Source of the DNA: Oscillospiraceae bacterium
GTDB taxonomy: Bacteria; Bacillota; Clostridia; Oscillospirales; Oscillospiraceae
Direction: 5' to 3'
Assembly (NCBI GenBank): GCA_017937195.1
Contig: JAGBEA010000046.1
Coordinates: forward strand, 1 to 64,000
Length of the DNA: 64,000 nucleotides
Shown here: in pieces, positions 52,816-61,177 of the stretch
Position numbering within the stretch: position 1 is the first letter of the stretch
Layout of the letters: each line of letters starts with the position of its first letter
Made by a program: the position numbers and the translations under genes
Notes under the pieces: model-generated
Seen by the model: only the letters and a program-made list of their open reading frames with translations
What the model was told of the DNA's origin: nothing
Database searches by the model: none

Positions 52816-53701
52816 AGATGTCGGCGCACGGCTGGACAGCTTTCTTGCCTCCCGTTTGGAAGGCGTGAGCCGCAGCGCAGCGGCACGGCTGCTGGAATCG
52901 GGCTGTGTGGTGTGTGACGGCAAATCTTTGACCAAAAGCTACCGCATCGCAGGGAACGAGACCATCGAGGTGACGCTGCCGCAGGTGGCTGAAACGGAAG
53001 TGACGGCGCAGGATATCCCACTGGATGTAGTGTATGAGGACAGCGATGTGATCGTGGTCAACAAGCCCACCGGTCTTGTGGTGCATCCGGCGCCGGGACA
53101 CCCCGACGGCACGCTGGTCAACGCCCTTTTGCACCACTGCGGTGATTCTCTGTCCGGTGTGGGCGGCGAAAAGCGCCCCGGCATCGTCCACCGCATCGAC
53201 CGCGACACCAGCGGTCTGATCATCGCCGCCAAAAATGACGAGGCGCATCTGGGGTTGTCTGCACAGCTGGCCGATCACTCCCTCGCCCGCACCTATGAAT
53301 GTTTGGTGGTGGGGAATCTGCGTGAGGACAGCGGCACCGTCAGCGCGCCCATCGGACGGCATCACACCGATCGCAAGAAGATGGCGGTCACCGCGAAGAA
53401 CAGCCGCCACGCCGTGACCCATTGGGAGGTCATCGCCCGCTACAACGGCGTGACCCACGTGCGCTGCCATCTGGAAACGGGGCGCACCCATCAGATCCGT
53501 GTGCACATGGCCCACATCGGGCATCCCATTCTGGGCGACACGGTGTACGGCAGCAAGAAGGCTGTCCCCGGCTTGACGGGTCAGTGTCTGCACGCGGTGG
53601 GGCTACGGTTCATCCATCCCCGCAGCGGCGAGGTGATTGAATTAAGCTGTCCGCTGCCGGAAGAATTTGAAAAGTATTTGCGCAAGCTGGAAAACCGATA
53701 A
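52784..53701 (+). CDS. RluD-family rRNA pseudouridine synthase
   Basis: 305 residues. N-terminal S4 RNA-binding domain (RLDSFLASRL, SRSAAARLLESGCVV), then the pseudouridine synthase core with catalytic Asp in HRIDRDTSGL and the conserved TGRTHQIRVH. It modifies uridines, most likely in 23S rRNA. Pairing with lspA is common in Firmicutes. A terminator follows. Confidence 0.93.
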   Translation: MKATILQATSEDVGARLDSFLASRLEGVSRSAAARLLESGCVVCDGKSLTKSYRIAGNETIEVTLPQVAETEVTAQDIPLDVVYEDSDVIVVNKPTGLVVHPAPGHPDGTLVNALLHHCGDSLSGVGGEKRPGIVHRIDRDTSGLIIAAKNDEAHLGLSAQLADHSLARTYECLVVGNLREDSGTVSAPIGRHHTDRKKMAVTAKNSRHAVTHWEVIARYNGVTHVRCHLETGRTHQIRVHMAHIGHPILGDTVYGSKKAVPGLTGQCLHAVGLRFIHPRSGEVIELSCPLPEEFEKYLRKLENR

Positions 53702-53734
53702 AAAAAGCAGAGCCTCACGGCTCTGCTTTTTTGT
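53701..53734. terminator. Bidirectional terminator
   Basis: AAAAAAGCAGAGCC/GGCTCTGCTTTTTT stem between rluD and the convergent PH-domain gene. Confidence 0.93.
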
Positions 53735-53737
53735 TTG

Positions 53738-54115
53738 TCAGTTCAGCACATGCTGGGAAATGAAATTGCAGATCTCCGAAACGTTGCAGTTTGCGGTGAA
53801 TTCAAATTTCACCTTGCCTACGCCGGAGAACCACAGCTCCAGTTCACTGTCCAGATCAAAGGTGCCTGCCGTTTCCACGGAGAACACCTGAATCTTGCTG
53901 TAGGGCATGGAGGTGAAGTCCTTCTTCTTTCCGGTAATGCCCTGCACATTGATAGCAATGATCCGACGATTGGTAAACACAACACCGTCGCGGATGCTCT
54001 GATAGGTGGAGATAATACTCTCACCCTGCACAAGGATAGGCGTGATCATCTGGGCAAAGGTCTGGTTGGGCACGCTCTTAAGCTTCAAAAAGGACGCATT
54101 GTTGAAATCGATCAT
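53738..54115 (-). CDS. Bacterial PH-domain protein
   Basis: 125 residues, essentially one bacterial pleckstrin-homology-like domain: VPNQTFAQMITPILVQGESIIS, the VVFTNRRIIAINVQG strand pair, and DFTSMPYSKIQVFSVE. No signal peptide or membrane segment. The family forms ring oligomers, but the function is not established. Single gene. Confidence 0.85.
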   Translation of the reverse strand: MIDFNNASFLKLKSVPNQTFAQMITPILVQGESIISTYQSIRDGVVFTNRRIIAINVQGITGKKKDFTSMPYSKIQVFSVETAGTFDLDSELELWFSGVGKVKFEFTANCNVSEICNFISQHVLN

Positions 54116-54253
54116 AATAATCCCCTCTCTTTGTTGCGGTTACTTTGATTGTACTCCTTTTTCTTTGGAAACGCAATCGGTGAATGCCGGGAATTGCCAG
54201 CAGATGAAAGCTGTGGTATACTGTTGTCACCGTAACAGAGGAGGGAATCTACT

Positions 54254-55189
54254 ATGAGAGCATTTTTCAATGTTTTGGGCATCATCGCCGCCACGCTGCT
54301 GAGCTTTGTGCTGATCGCCGTGCTGATCACCGCACCCATCTGGCAGGGCTTTTCCGGTCTGCTCAAGCCGGATGTGCTGGAAAAAACCATCACATCCATC
54401 GATCTGGCGGAGGTGGTTGCCGAGTCCTCCGACCTGCAGCAAGCCCTGATTGACGAGGGTATTGCTCCGGAGGCCATCGAGTCGCTGCTGTCCTCCAACA
54501 CCTTTGACGAGGTGGTGGCGCTTCTGTCCAAGGACGCGCTGCAGGTCACGAAGGGTCAGTTCTCCACCACCGCGCTGACCGCCGATGAGCTGCAGGATAT
54601 CTTTAACCGCAACAAGGCGGAGATCGTTTCGCTGGCCCGCCAGTTCGCCCCCGAAACGAATATCCTGACAGACGATCAACTGGGTCGTCTGCTGGAGACC
54701 TCGCTGCCCACACTGGCACCCACGCTGATCAGCGAGATCGACAAGACGCTGTTAGATCTGCAGACCGATCTGGAGGAGGAAGGCGCCGCAAAGGCACTGC
54801 AGCTGGCAGCCGGTCCGATCGTGATAGCAGTTATGCTGGGCACCGCATTTGTACTGGCTGTGCTGATCTTCCTGTGCCGCCTGCGTAACGGCGAGGGTCT
54901 GATCTGGCTGGGCGTAGACAGCATTCTTGCCGCGCTGCCCGTGCTGCTGCTGGGAATTGGTATGAAGAGCAGTATGGCGATGTCGGTTGGCACAGCGATG
55001 CTGCCCCAGCAAGAGTTGATGGCCGTGCTGCTCCCCGTGCTGAGCGCCATCGGCACCACAATCCTGATCGGCGGCGCTGTACTGCTGGCGTTGGGCATCG
55101 TACTGATTGCCGGCTTTGTGCTGCTGCGTGACCGCCGCTTAAAGAAGCAGCGCGCCGCCGCGACCCCCTCTATGGGTGAGATCGCGTAA
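54254..55189 (+). CDS. Membrane protein of unknown function, 311 aa
   Basis: Hydrophobic segments at about 8-28, 187-210, 218-240 and 255-290; an extracytoplasmic helical region (about 35-180) rich in Leu/Glu/Asp between the first and second. The layout resembles membrane proteins with an outside sensor-like loop, but no known domain is recognised. ATG behind AGAGGAGGGAAT. Single gene with its own terminator. Confidence 0.75.
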   Translation: MRAFFNVLGIIAATLLSFVLIAVLITAPIWQGFSGLLKPDVLEKTITSIDLAEVVAESSDLQQALIDEGIAPEAIESLLSSNTFDEVVALLSKDALQVTKGQFSTTALTADELQDIFNRNKAEIVSLARQFAPETNILTDDQLGRLLETSLPTLAPTLISEIDKTLLDLQTDLEEEGAAKALQLAAGPIVIAVMLGTAFVLAVLIFLCRLRNGEGLIWLGVDSILAALPVLLLGIGMKSSMAMSVGTAMLPQQELMAVLLPVLSAIGTTILIGGAVLLALGIVLIAGFVLLRDRRLKKQRAAATPSMGEIA

Positions 55190-55198
55190 CTTTATAAG

Positions 55199-55236
55199 CA
55201 AAAAAGTACCGACCCAATCGGGTCGGTACTTTTTAT
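55199..55236. terminator. Bidirectional terminator
   Basis: AAAAAGTACCGACCC/GGGTCGGTACTTTTT stem between the convergent membrane-protein and YbjN-like genes. Confidence 0.92.
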
Positions 55237-55251
55237 GTGTGTTGCGAAGAA

Positions 55252-55626
55252 TCAGGCGTAGATTGCCTTCATAATGTCGTTCTTGGCTTCCTTGCCGATG
55301 TTGATCATACGAACCAGCATCTCAAAAGCCTCATCAGCGGCGGATTCCAGGCCCAGCAGAGCATCCACATGCAGCATCAAATCGTTGTCTGCGTCCACAT
55401 AGAAGGTGACCCACTCGAAGCGGCAGTTCTGCTCGTTGCACTCCTCGATCACCTTCAGGCGCTTCTCAGCGGGAATGCTCTCGTACTGCATATAGAGGGA
55501 AATGTACTGACCAATTTCGCCGGTAAAGATGCACTTGGCGATCTTGCCGTCATAGGGAAAATCAAGGATCACATCTCCGTCATTATTTTCATGGGTGGAG
55601 TAGTGGAACTTTCTCTCGTCCAGCAA
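55252..55626 (-). CDS. YbjN-domain-like protein, probable frameshift at its start
   Basis: As the sequence stands the frame can start only at a TTG (55626) with no ribosome site, giving 124 residues: LDERKFHYSTHENNDGDVILDF then CIFTGEIGQYISLYMQYE, resembling YbjN-type (secretion-chaperone-like) domains. A good start, GGAGG plus ATG at 55655, lies in another frame. Adding one A to the A4 run right after that ATG would join it and yield an N-terminus MKKCAEKFVALLDERK. A one-base deletion, real or a sequencing error, is therefore likely. Confidence 0.7.
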   Translation of the reverse strand: MLDERKFHYSTHENNDGDVILDFPYDGKIAKCIFTGEIGQYISLYMQYESIPAEKRLKVIEECNEQNCRFEWVTFYVDADNDLMLHVDALLGLESAADEAFEMLVRMINIGKEAKNDIMKAIYA

Positions 55627-55770
55627 GGCAACAAACTTTTCAGCGCACTTTTCATTGTTATACCTCCAACAATTTTGGTGAATTTGTTATAGCACCGCCA
55701 AATCGGCAGTGTAATGAAAAGTTGGTAAAAGGCGTGTAAATCCGGGCGACCTTTTCTATCCAAAAGCAGC

Positions 55771-55806
55771 AAAAAACCCGGCAGCCTTTCGGCTGTCGGG
55801 TTTTGG
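55771..55806 (-). terminator. Terminator of the tRNA-Val transcript
   Basis: AAAACCCGGCAGCC/GGCTGTCGGGTTTT stem; T-run follows on the minus strand. Confidence 0.88.
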
Positions 55807-55879
55807 TGCGCGGTACAGGACTCGAACCTGTGACCCCATGCACGTCAAGCATGTGCTCTACCAGCTGAGCTAACCGCGC
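55804..55879 (-). tRNA. tRNA-Val (anticodon GAC)
   Basis: Complete cloverleaf on the minus strand: acceptor GCGCGGT/ACCGCGC, anticodon stem CATGC/GCATG with loop TTGACGT, T arm with GGTTCGAGTCC, discriminator A, encoded CCA. Confidence 0.96.
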
Positions 55880-55990
55880 GAGAACATCAATTAATATACA
55901 CGAAACATTTTCCTTTGTCAACACTTTTCTTGCGTTAGTTTGAAATTTTTGTTATAATCTCCCCAAGAGTTTACAAGGAGATGGTCTTCT

Positions 55991-56725
55991 ATGGAAAAAA
56001 TCGCACTGGTAACCGGCTCTTCCCGTGGCATCGGACGCGCCTGTGCCGCCGAATTGGCCCGCAGCGGCTGGGCTGTGTGCATCAACTACCGTGAGCGCCG
56101 CGATTGCGCCGAATCTCTCGCCGCGGAGCTGTCCGCCGCGGGCTGCCGCGTGATGGTCTGTCAGGCGGACGTTTCCGACCGCGCCGCCGTCAACACCATG
56201 GTGCGGCAGGTGGAGGAGACCTTTGGCCCCATCTCGCTGTTGGTGAACAACGCAGGCGTGGCAGGTCAGAGTCTCTTTCAGGATGTGACCGATGAGATGT
56301 GGCACCGCTATTTCAGCGTGAACGTGGACGGCGCGTTTCACGCGATCCAAGCTGTTCTGCCCCATATGCTGCGCGAGCACGAGGGCTGCATCATCAACAT
56401 CTCCTCCATCTGGGGGCAGCGCGGCGCCAGCTGCGAGGTGACCTACTCCTGCACCAAGGCAGCGTTGATCGCCCTGACCCGCTCCCTCGCTATGGAGCTG
56501 GCGCCCACCCACATCCGCGTCAACTGCGTGGCGCCCGGGGTGATCAACACCGATATGCTCTCCGCCCTGCCCCCCGATGTTTTGCCCCAGCTGGCAGAGC
56601 AGACCCCCATGGGACGCCTTGGCACACCCGAGGATATCGCCCACGCGGTGGCATTCCTCGCCGATGAAAAGGCGGATTTCATTACCGGCCAGGTTCTGAC
56701 CGCAGACGGCGGCTTCATTCTGTAA
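55991..56725 (+). CDS. SDR-family oxidoreductase (FabG-like)
   Basis: 244 residues. Rossmann dinucleotide loop TGSSRGIGRACAA (8-20), NNAGVAG, catalytic Ser in NISSIW and the YxxxK pair in TYSCTKAAL, and VAPGVINTDM. Ends in the usual TGQVLTADGGF. It could be 3-oxoacyl-ACP reductase or another short-chain dehydrogenase; no fatty-acid genes are adjacent, so the substrate is open. Single gene next to tRNA-Val. Confidence 0.88.
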   Translation: MEKIALVTGSSRGIGRACAAELARSGWAVCINYRERRDCAESLAAELSAAGCRVMVCQADVSDRAAVNTMVRQVEETFGPISLLVNNAGVAGQSLFQDVTDEMWHRYFSVNVDGAFHAIQAVLPHMLREHEGCIINISSIWGQRGASCEVTYSCTKAALIALTRSLAMELAPTHIRVNCVAPGVINTDMLSALPPDVLPQLAEQTPMGRLGTPEDIAHAVAFLADEKADFITGQVLTADGGFIL

Positions 56726-56734
56726 CCCATCCTA

Positions 56735-56778
56735 CAAAAAACACCGTTTGAGCAGTTGCTCAAACGGTGTTTTTTTAT
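56735..56778. terminator. Bidirectional terminator
   Basis: AAAAAACACCGTTTGAGCA/TGCTCAAACGGTGTTTTTTT stem, almost perfect, between the SDR gene and the convergent repressor. Confidence 0.95.
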
Positions 56779-57524
56779 TCGGGAAGCGGCTGGGCGTGCA
56801 TAATCACACGGCCAAAGCAGGTGAGGCTCCGTCCGCTGCCGCGGGGAAACACCACATCGGCATCGGCGCGGCGGCGGTTGAGGGAGAACAGATACACCAC
56901 ACCCAGCGGATCTTTATAGTACTGCTTACACAGCATATCGCCGTCCACGCAGAAGATGCCCACATCGCCGTTGCTCAGCGGATCGTGGTTGACATACACC
57001 ACATCGCCGTCGGCGATTTGGGGCTCCATTGAATCGCCCTGAATCCGCACCGCCAGCTCCGCGCCCGCCGGCACAGCGCCGGTGACCGTCAGCGGCTCAA
57101 AATCCTCGCCGAACACGGGGGCTGCATAGCCTGCCGCCGCAGGGCTGCGGTACAGCGGAATCACACGGGGCTCATCGGCAAAGCGCTCACCCTGCAGCTC
57201 CGTCTGCCAGCCAACCAGCGAATCCACCAGCGTGTGGACAGTCTGTCGCCCTGCCAGACTCAACGCACGGTACTTTTCCAGCAGACTGCGTTCCTCGTTG
57301 GAGCAGGAAAAGCCGGACGAGGCGCGGAAGCTGTCGTGGTAGAGATAGTTGGGATCGGTGTGCAGCGCATCAAACAGCCGCAGCAGCACATCCTCTTTAG
57401 GCGTGCTGACGCCCGTTTCGTAGTTGCCCACCGCACTGCGGCTGACCCCCAAACGGTCTGCCAGCTCGGCACGGCTCATCCCCAGTTCCTCGCGGCGGCT
57501 GCGCAGTTGTTCGCCAAAACCCAT
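56775..57524 (-). CDS. S24/LexA-like repressor with N-terminal HTH
   Basis: 249 residues. Cro/CI helix-turn-helix (about 5-60: RREELGMSRAELADRLGVSRSAVGNYE), a linker, and an S24 peptidase-like C-terminal domain with a cleavage-like AAAGYA, Ser in IQGDSMEPQI and Lys in DMLCKQYY. Such proteins can self-cleave with RecA during DNA damage. ATG at 57524 behind GGAGG. No prophage is adjacent. Palindromes in the upstream region look like its own operators. Confidence 0.87.
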   Translation of the reverse strand: MGFGEQLRSRREELGMSRAELADRLGVSRSAVGNYETGVSTPKEDVLLRLFDALHTDPNYLYHDSFRASSGFSCSNEERSLLEKYRALSLAGRQTVHTLVDSLVGWQTELQGERFADEPRVIPLYRSPAAAGYAAPVFGEDFEPLTVTGAVPAGAELAVRIQGDSMEPQIADGDVVYVNHDPLSNGDVGIFCVDGDMLCKQYYKDPLGVVYLFSLNRRRADADVVFPRGSGRSLTCFGRVIMHAQPLPE

Positions 57525-57603
57525 CTTTCCGTCCTCCTTCGACACTTTTCGGCATTCTTTGCCTTTATGGTAGCGCAAAGGCTTGGCTTTGTCAATCAGT
57601 TTT

Positions 57604-57679
57604 AACAAGAAACTTGTTATTTTTCTCTTGACTTGCCAATATACTTGTGATATTCTGTGCTTGCTCACAAGATTCTTGG
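57604..57679 (-). promoter_or_regulatory. Operator-like palindromes ACAAG-N3-CTTG
   Basis: AACAAGAAACTTGTT (57604-57618) is a perfect dyad; ACAAGATTCTTGG (57667-57679) is a second near-copy; a half site ACTTGTG is between (about 57643). All lie upstream of the S24 repressor gene, consistent with autoregulation. Confidence 0.6.
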
Positions 57680-57711
57680 TAGTATCTGCCAGTATTGCCA
57701 AAAACGAGAGC

Positions 57712-57744
57712 AAAAAAACACAGCCCCGTAAAACGAGGCTGTGA
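57712..57744 (-). terminator. Terminator after the nitroreductase gene
   Basis: CACAGCC(C)CGT/ACG(A)GGCTGTG stem with T-run on the minus strand. Confidence 0.82.
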
Positions 57745-57747
57745 GGG

Positions 57748-58275
57748 TCACTTTTCGTTGACCAGCTGATGCAGCTCCTTGCGGACTTTTTTGCGCAGGG
57801 GGTCACCCTCCTTGGGGTAGCCCAGCGCCACCACCAACCGCACCGGTGCGTCCACTCCGCACAGCTTTCGCAGCGCCTGATCGTCCAGCCAGCCAAGGAT
57901 GCAGCTGCCCAGTCCCTGCGATGCCGCTTCCGCCGTCAGGTATGCCACCGCAATGCCGATGTCGATGGAGCGGTAGTCATTGCCCATCAGCTTTGCGCCC
58001 AGCGCCGCCGATTTTACATAGGGCGCTTCCGACACCACCACCATCACCGGTGCGTGGGAGGCAAATCTGTTCATACCCATCTTCTGCACGGCTTTTGCCA
58101 CCTGCTGTGCCGTTTCTCCGCGGCACACTGTCAGGTGGTAAGGCTGCCCGTTGCAGGCAGAGGGGGCGAGGCGCACCGCCTCCAGCACTGCGTCCAGCTT
58201 CTCCTGCTCCACCGCCCGATCAGGATCGAAGCTGCGGCAGGACTGGCGCGTCTGCGCGATCTCCAGAAAACTCAT
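57748..58275 (-). CDS. Nitroreductase-family protein
   Basis: 175 residues, FMN-binding nitroreductase fold. RQSCRSFDPD and LAPSACNGQPYHLTV at the N-terminus, GIAVAYLTAEAASQGLGSC in the centre, and VVALGYPKEGD near the end. These enzymes reduce nitro, quinone or enone compounds with NAD(P)H. The start overlaps the stop of the upstream gene by 4 bp. Confidence 0.9.
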   Translation of the reverse strand: MSFLEIAQTRQSCRSFDPDRAVEQEKLDAVLEAVRLAPSACNGQPYHLTVCRGETAQQVAKAVQKMGMNRFASHAPVMVVVSEAPYVKSAALGAKLMGNDYRSIDIGIAVAYLTAEAASQGLGSCILGWLDDQALRKLCGVDAPVRLVVALGYPKEGDPLRKKVRKELHQLVNEK

Positions 58276-58658
58276 AGGGCTTCCTCCTTGTTTGCTGCGG
58301 CATAGGATGGGGAAACGGTAAGGTCCAGATAATACTGCACCTGGTGGGTTTCTGCGCCGTTCCAGGCACGGTCAACCGTTCTTTTGGTGGACAGTTTGGC
58401 GCTAATCCCCTGCGGCAGCTGATCCACCGCCGTTTGCAGCGCCTCCAGCACACCGTCGGGGGCAGAGGAGGGTGTCAGCGTCAAGGATGTCTTTTGCTCC
58501 GTTTCCTGCTTGACATAGGTCAGCGGCGCGGCAAGGCAGCGGGGGATAAACTCCGCGCGAAAGCTGGCGCCATCGCATTCGGCGCACTTGCCGGCAACAA
58601 AGGCGAGAATCTCCTGCCGCAGCGCCGCAGCAAGCATCAAATTGGCACGCTGATACAT
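58272..58658 (-). CDS. Hypothetical protein, 128 aa
   Basis: Not recognised. Starts MYQRANLMLAAALRQEIL, with a CAEC pair at about 25-28, then a beta-rich region (EQKTSLTLTPSS; QVQYYLDLTVSPS). No signal peptide. It overlaps the nitroreductase gene by 4 bp, so both are expressed together. Confidence 0.7.
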   Translation of the reverse strand: MYQRANLMLAAALRQEILAFVAGKCAECDGASFRAEFIPRCLAAPLTYVKQETEQKTSLTLTPSSAPDGVLEALQTAVDQLPQGISAKLSTKRTVDRAWNGAETHQVQYYLDLTVSPSYAAANKEEAL

Positions 58659-58730
58659 CTCACATTCCTCTTTGTGCGTTTTTTGCCATTATAACGAATT
58701 GGTGGCGTATTTTCAACGCCGCATAAAAGT

Positions 58731-58766
58731 AAAATCGCCGATCTCCTCTCGAAGATCAGCGATTTT
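58731..58766 (-). terminator. Terminator of the tRNA-Thr/tRNA-Tyr transcript
   Basis: AAAATCGC(C)GATCT/AGATC(A)GCGATTTT stem just beyond tRNA-Tyr. Confidence 0.88.
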
Positions 58767-58850
58767 GGTGGGGGATGGTGGATTCGAACCACCGAAGGCG
58801 TTGCCAGCAGATTTACAGTCTGTCCCCTTTGGCCACTCGGGAAATCCCCC
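58766..58850 (-). tRNA. tRNA-Tyr (anticodon GTA)
   Basis: Acceptor GGGGGAT/ATCCCCC, long variable arm (class II), anticodon loop CTGTAAA with GTA, GGTTCGAATCC T arm, encoded CCA. Confidence 0.96.
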
Positions 58851-58859
58851 ATATAAAAT

Positions 58860-58935
58860 TGGAGCTGGTAGACGGACTCGAACCCCCGACCTGCTGATTA
58901 CAAATCAGCTGCTCTACCAACTGAGCTATACCAGC
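58860..58935 (-). tRNA. tRNA-Thr (anticodon TGT)
   Basis: Acceptor GCTGGTA/TACCAGC, anticodon stem GCTGA/TCAGC with loop TTTGTAA, discriminator T, encoded CCA. Nine bp upstream of tRNA-Tyr on the same transcript. Confidence 0.95.
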
Positions 58936-59051
58936 AAGTTAACCAGCGAAAATTATATTAACAGATTGCTTTCACTTTGTCAACAAAAATTTCATCCTAT
59001 TTTCGCACTTTTTCACAAAAGAACAATTACCCTACGGAGAGGAGTGTGCTT

Positions 59052-59285
59052 ATGACTCTTTTGGAACTATCGGCACAGTATCGGAATGAAGCAACCGTCA
59101 TTTCACATCGGCTGCGCGACCTGCGCTTACAATGCAGGCAGACAACCGATCCCCATGAGGCAGCACAGCTGCGCCAGCGCATCCACGATCTGCGGCCGCT
59201 GCTGCGCCAGACAAAACAGCTTGCCGAACTGATGGAGCACTACTACGATAGGGGGTACAAGCGCCATGACTTTTACACACTTTGA
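59052..59285 (+). CDS. Small helical protein, 77 aa
   Basis: Charged, helical throughout (SAQYRNEATVISHRLRDL, then HEAAQLRQRIHDLRPLLRQT), likely a coiled-coil hairpin. No family known to me. ATG behind GGAGAGGAG. It overlaps the sigma-region-4 gene by 20 bp, so the two form an operon; such pairs occur in mobile or regulatory loci of gut Firmicutes, and a partner role is inference. Confidence 0.72.
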   Translation: MTLLELSAQYRNEATVISHRLRDLRLQCRQTTDPHEAAQLRQRIHDLRPLLRQTKQLAELMEHYYDRGYKRHDFYTL

Positions 59286-59553
59286 CCCCGCAATTCTCGC
59301 CGCCATACAGCAGCGGAGCGCGACCGACGGGGCCGACAACCACCAGCGTATGGAGCGGCTGCTGGCCAATCTGCCGCGGGCGATGGAGCAGGAGCTGACG
59401 GAGCGGCAGCGGACACTTCTGGAACTGCGCTATTTTCGGGGGCTGACCGTGTCGCAGATCGCCAAAGAATTGGGATTGTCCAAATCCACTGTATCCCGCT
59501 CGCTGACACGGGCGACACATAAGCTGTTCTGCGCACTGCGCTACAGCTTATGA
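59266..59553 (+). CDS. Sigma-70 region 4-type HTH protein, 95 aa
   Basis: Short protein with only the -35-recognising region 4: LTERQRTLLELRYFRGLTVSQIAKELGLSKSTVSRSLTRATHKL (about 48-91). Region 2, needed for -10 recognition and core binding, is missing, so it is not a full sigma factor; it may act as a DNA-binding regulator or with a separate partner. Overlaps the upstream gene. Confidence 0.82.
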   Translation: MTFTHFDPAILAAIQQRSATDGADNHQRMERLLANLPRAMEQELTERQRTLLELRYFRGLTVSQIAKELGLSKSTVSRSLTRATHKLFCALRYSL

Positions 59554-59568
59554 CGCCGCGGTTATTAC

Positions 59569-59596
59569 TTGACTTTTTGCCTAAAATATCTATAAT
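59569..59596 (+). promoter_or_regulatory. Sigma-A promoter for the YitT gene
   Basis: TTGACT, 16 bp, TATAAT, 40 bp before the ATG at 59637. Confidence 0.7.
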
Positions 59597-59636
59597 TCCA
59601 AGCGTAAGAACTTTTCTTTGAAAGGAGCGCCTTTCT

Positions 59637-60518
59637 ATGTTCAACAAAATGCTGCACCACCCCTTTGCCCGCGTTTTGGCAGGCGTGTTCGGTGCGTTTA
59701 TGATGGCAACAGGAATCAATCTTTTTGTGATCCCGCAGGGGCTGTACTCCGGTGGTATGCTGGGTCTTTCGCAGGTGCTGCGCACACTGCTGCAGGATTA
59801 CCTGCACCTGAACACCCCCTTTGATCTGTCGGGCGCACTGTATCTGGCGCTGAATGTTCCGCTGTTTGCGCTGGCGTGGCACAGTCTGGGACGGGCATTC
59901 CTGATCCGCACGGTGGTCTGTACCGTGGCAAACTCTCTCTTCCTCAGCGTGATCCCCGTACCCTCCGCACCCATTGTGGAGGATATGCTGACCAGCTGTC
60001 TCATCGGCGGCATTCTGGTGGGCGCGGCCTGCGGTCTGATCCTGACCTGCGGCTGCTCTACGGGCGGTTTGGATATTCTGGGGCTGTACCTTTCCAAGAA
60101 GGGCGCCCGCTTTACGGTGGGTCGGTTCTCCCTCGGCTTCAACGCGGTACTGTATCTGGCGTGTCTGGTGCTGTTCAATGCCACCACCGCCATCTACTCG
60201 GCCATTTACAATGTGTTTTCCTCTCTGTTCCTCGATCGCCTGCACCAGCAGAACATCGTGGTGCAGGTGCTGATTTTCACCAAGGATAAGCATCAGGAGC
60301 TGTCCGAGTTCATCACCCGCAAGCTCAACCGCGGCGTCACCTATTGGGACGGGCACGGCGGCTACACGGGGGACAACGTCCGCGTGCTGTGCGTATGTCT
60401 GTCCAAATATGAGATCGAGGCACTGCAGCGCGCGGTGCACGAAACCGATCCCCACGCCTTCTTCATCGTGCAGGAGGGCGTACACATCGGCGGAAACTTC
60501 ATCCGCGATCTGTCATAA
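59637..60518 (+). CDS. YitT-family membrane protein (copy 1)
   Basis: 293 residues: five to six membrane segments (DUF161) followed by the cytoplasmic DUF2179 domain (about 200-285: VVQVLIFTKDKHQELSEFI, RGVTYWDGHGGYTG, FIVQEGVHIGG). Motifs ATGINLFVIPQGLYSGGMLG and CSTGGLDILGLYLSKK are typical. Function not established; some members are linked to transport. AAAGGAGCG precedes the ATG. Confidence 0.9.
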   Translation: MFNKMLHHPFARVLAGVFGAFMMATGINLFVIPQGLYSGGMLGLSQVLRTLLQDYLHLNTPFDLSGALYLALNVPLFALAWHSLGRAFLIRTVVCTVANSLFLSVIPVPSAPIVEDMLTSCLIGGILVGAACGLILTCGCSTGGLDILGLYLSKKGARFTVGRFSLGFNAVLYLACLVLFNATTAIYSAIYNVFSSLFLDRLHQQNIVVQVLIFTKDKHQELSEFITRKLNRGVTYWDGHGGYTGDNVRVLCVCLSKYEIEALQRAVHETDPHAFFIVQEGVHIGGNFIRDLS

Positions 60519-60556
60519 AAAAGGGAGCTGACCCGCGGGTCAGCTCCCTTTTTTTG
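60517..60556. terminator. Bidirectional terminator
   Basis: AAAAAAGGGAGCTGACCC/GGGTCAGCTCCCTTTTTT stem between the convergent yitT and mntP genes. Confidence 0.94.
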
Positions 60557-60557
60557 C

Positions 60558-61142
60558 TTAAAACACGCCGGTGATGAAGATCTCCAGCCCGATGAAAATC
60601 AAAATCGCACCGCCCATTACACCTGCGCGGCCTGCCAGCACCGTGCCAAAACGCTTGCCTATCGCCAGACCGCCCAGACAAATCACAAAAGTAACTGCAG
60701 CGATAATCGTCGCACACAGCAGCGCCATCGGCGCATCGTATTCGGCAATGGTGAAGCCTACGCTCAACGCATCGATGGAGGTGGCAACGCCCTGCACCAG
60801 CAGAGCCGTCAGCCCCACGCTGCCGCACCGGCACGCTTCGTCCTGACAACGCAGACCCTCCCACAGCATCTTGCCGCCGATATAGCCCAGCAGTGCAAGG
60901 GCGATCCACGGGATCAGCTTTTCGAAGGCTTGAAAATACTGCAGCACCGTATGGACGCACAGCCAGCCGACCAGCGGCATCAGCGCCTGAAAGGCCGCGA
61001 ACACACCGGCCACCGCGCACATCTTGCCGCGACGCATAGCGGTTTCCCGCAGCCCGTTGGCAAGGGACACAGAAAAAGCGTCCATAGCAAGCCCCACACC
61101 CAGCAGGACACTATTAAAGAAAAAGACAAAATTCAATTCCAT
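60558..61142 (-). CDS. mntP: Putative manganese efflux pump MntP
   Basis: 194 residues, six membrane segments. Conserved GLAMDAFSVSLANG (17-30) with the metal-site Asp, and the matching ATSIDALSVGFTI in the second half; GYIGGKMLWEG and IGLEIFITG. Exports Mn(II) to prevent overload. Its leader contains a Mn-sensing riboswitch, which independently supports the assignment. ATG at 61142 behind GAAGGGAG. Confidence 0.93.
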   Translation of the reverse strand: MELNFVFFFNSVLLGVGLAMDAFSVSLANGLRETAMRRGKMCAVAGVFAAFQALMPLVGWLCVHTVLQYFQAFEKLIPWIALALLGYIGGKMLWEGLRCQDEACRCGSVGLTALLVQGVATSIDALSVGFTIAEYDAPMALLCATIIAAVTFVICLGGLAIGKRFGTVLAGRAGVMGGAILIFIGLEIFITGVF

Positions 61143-61177
61143 AGTGGACTCCCTTCAAGCACTTTTGCACTTACGCA

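Noticed and set aside
57628..57656. Plus-strand promoter TTGACT-N17-TATTCT
   Set aside because: No plus-strand gene follows; the sequence is part of the operator region of the S24 repressor on the other strand.
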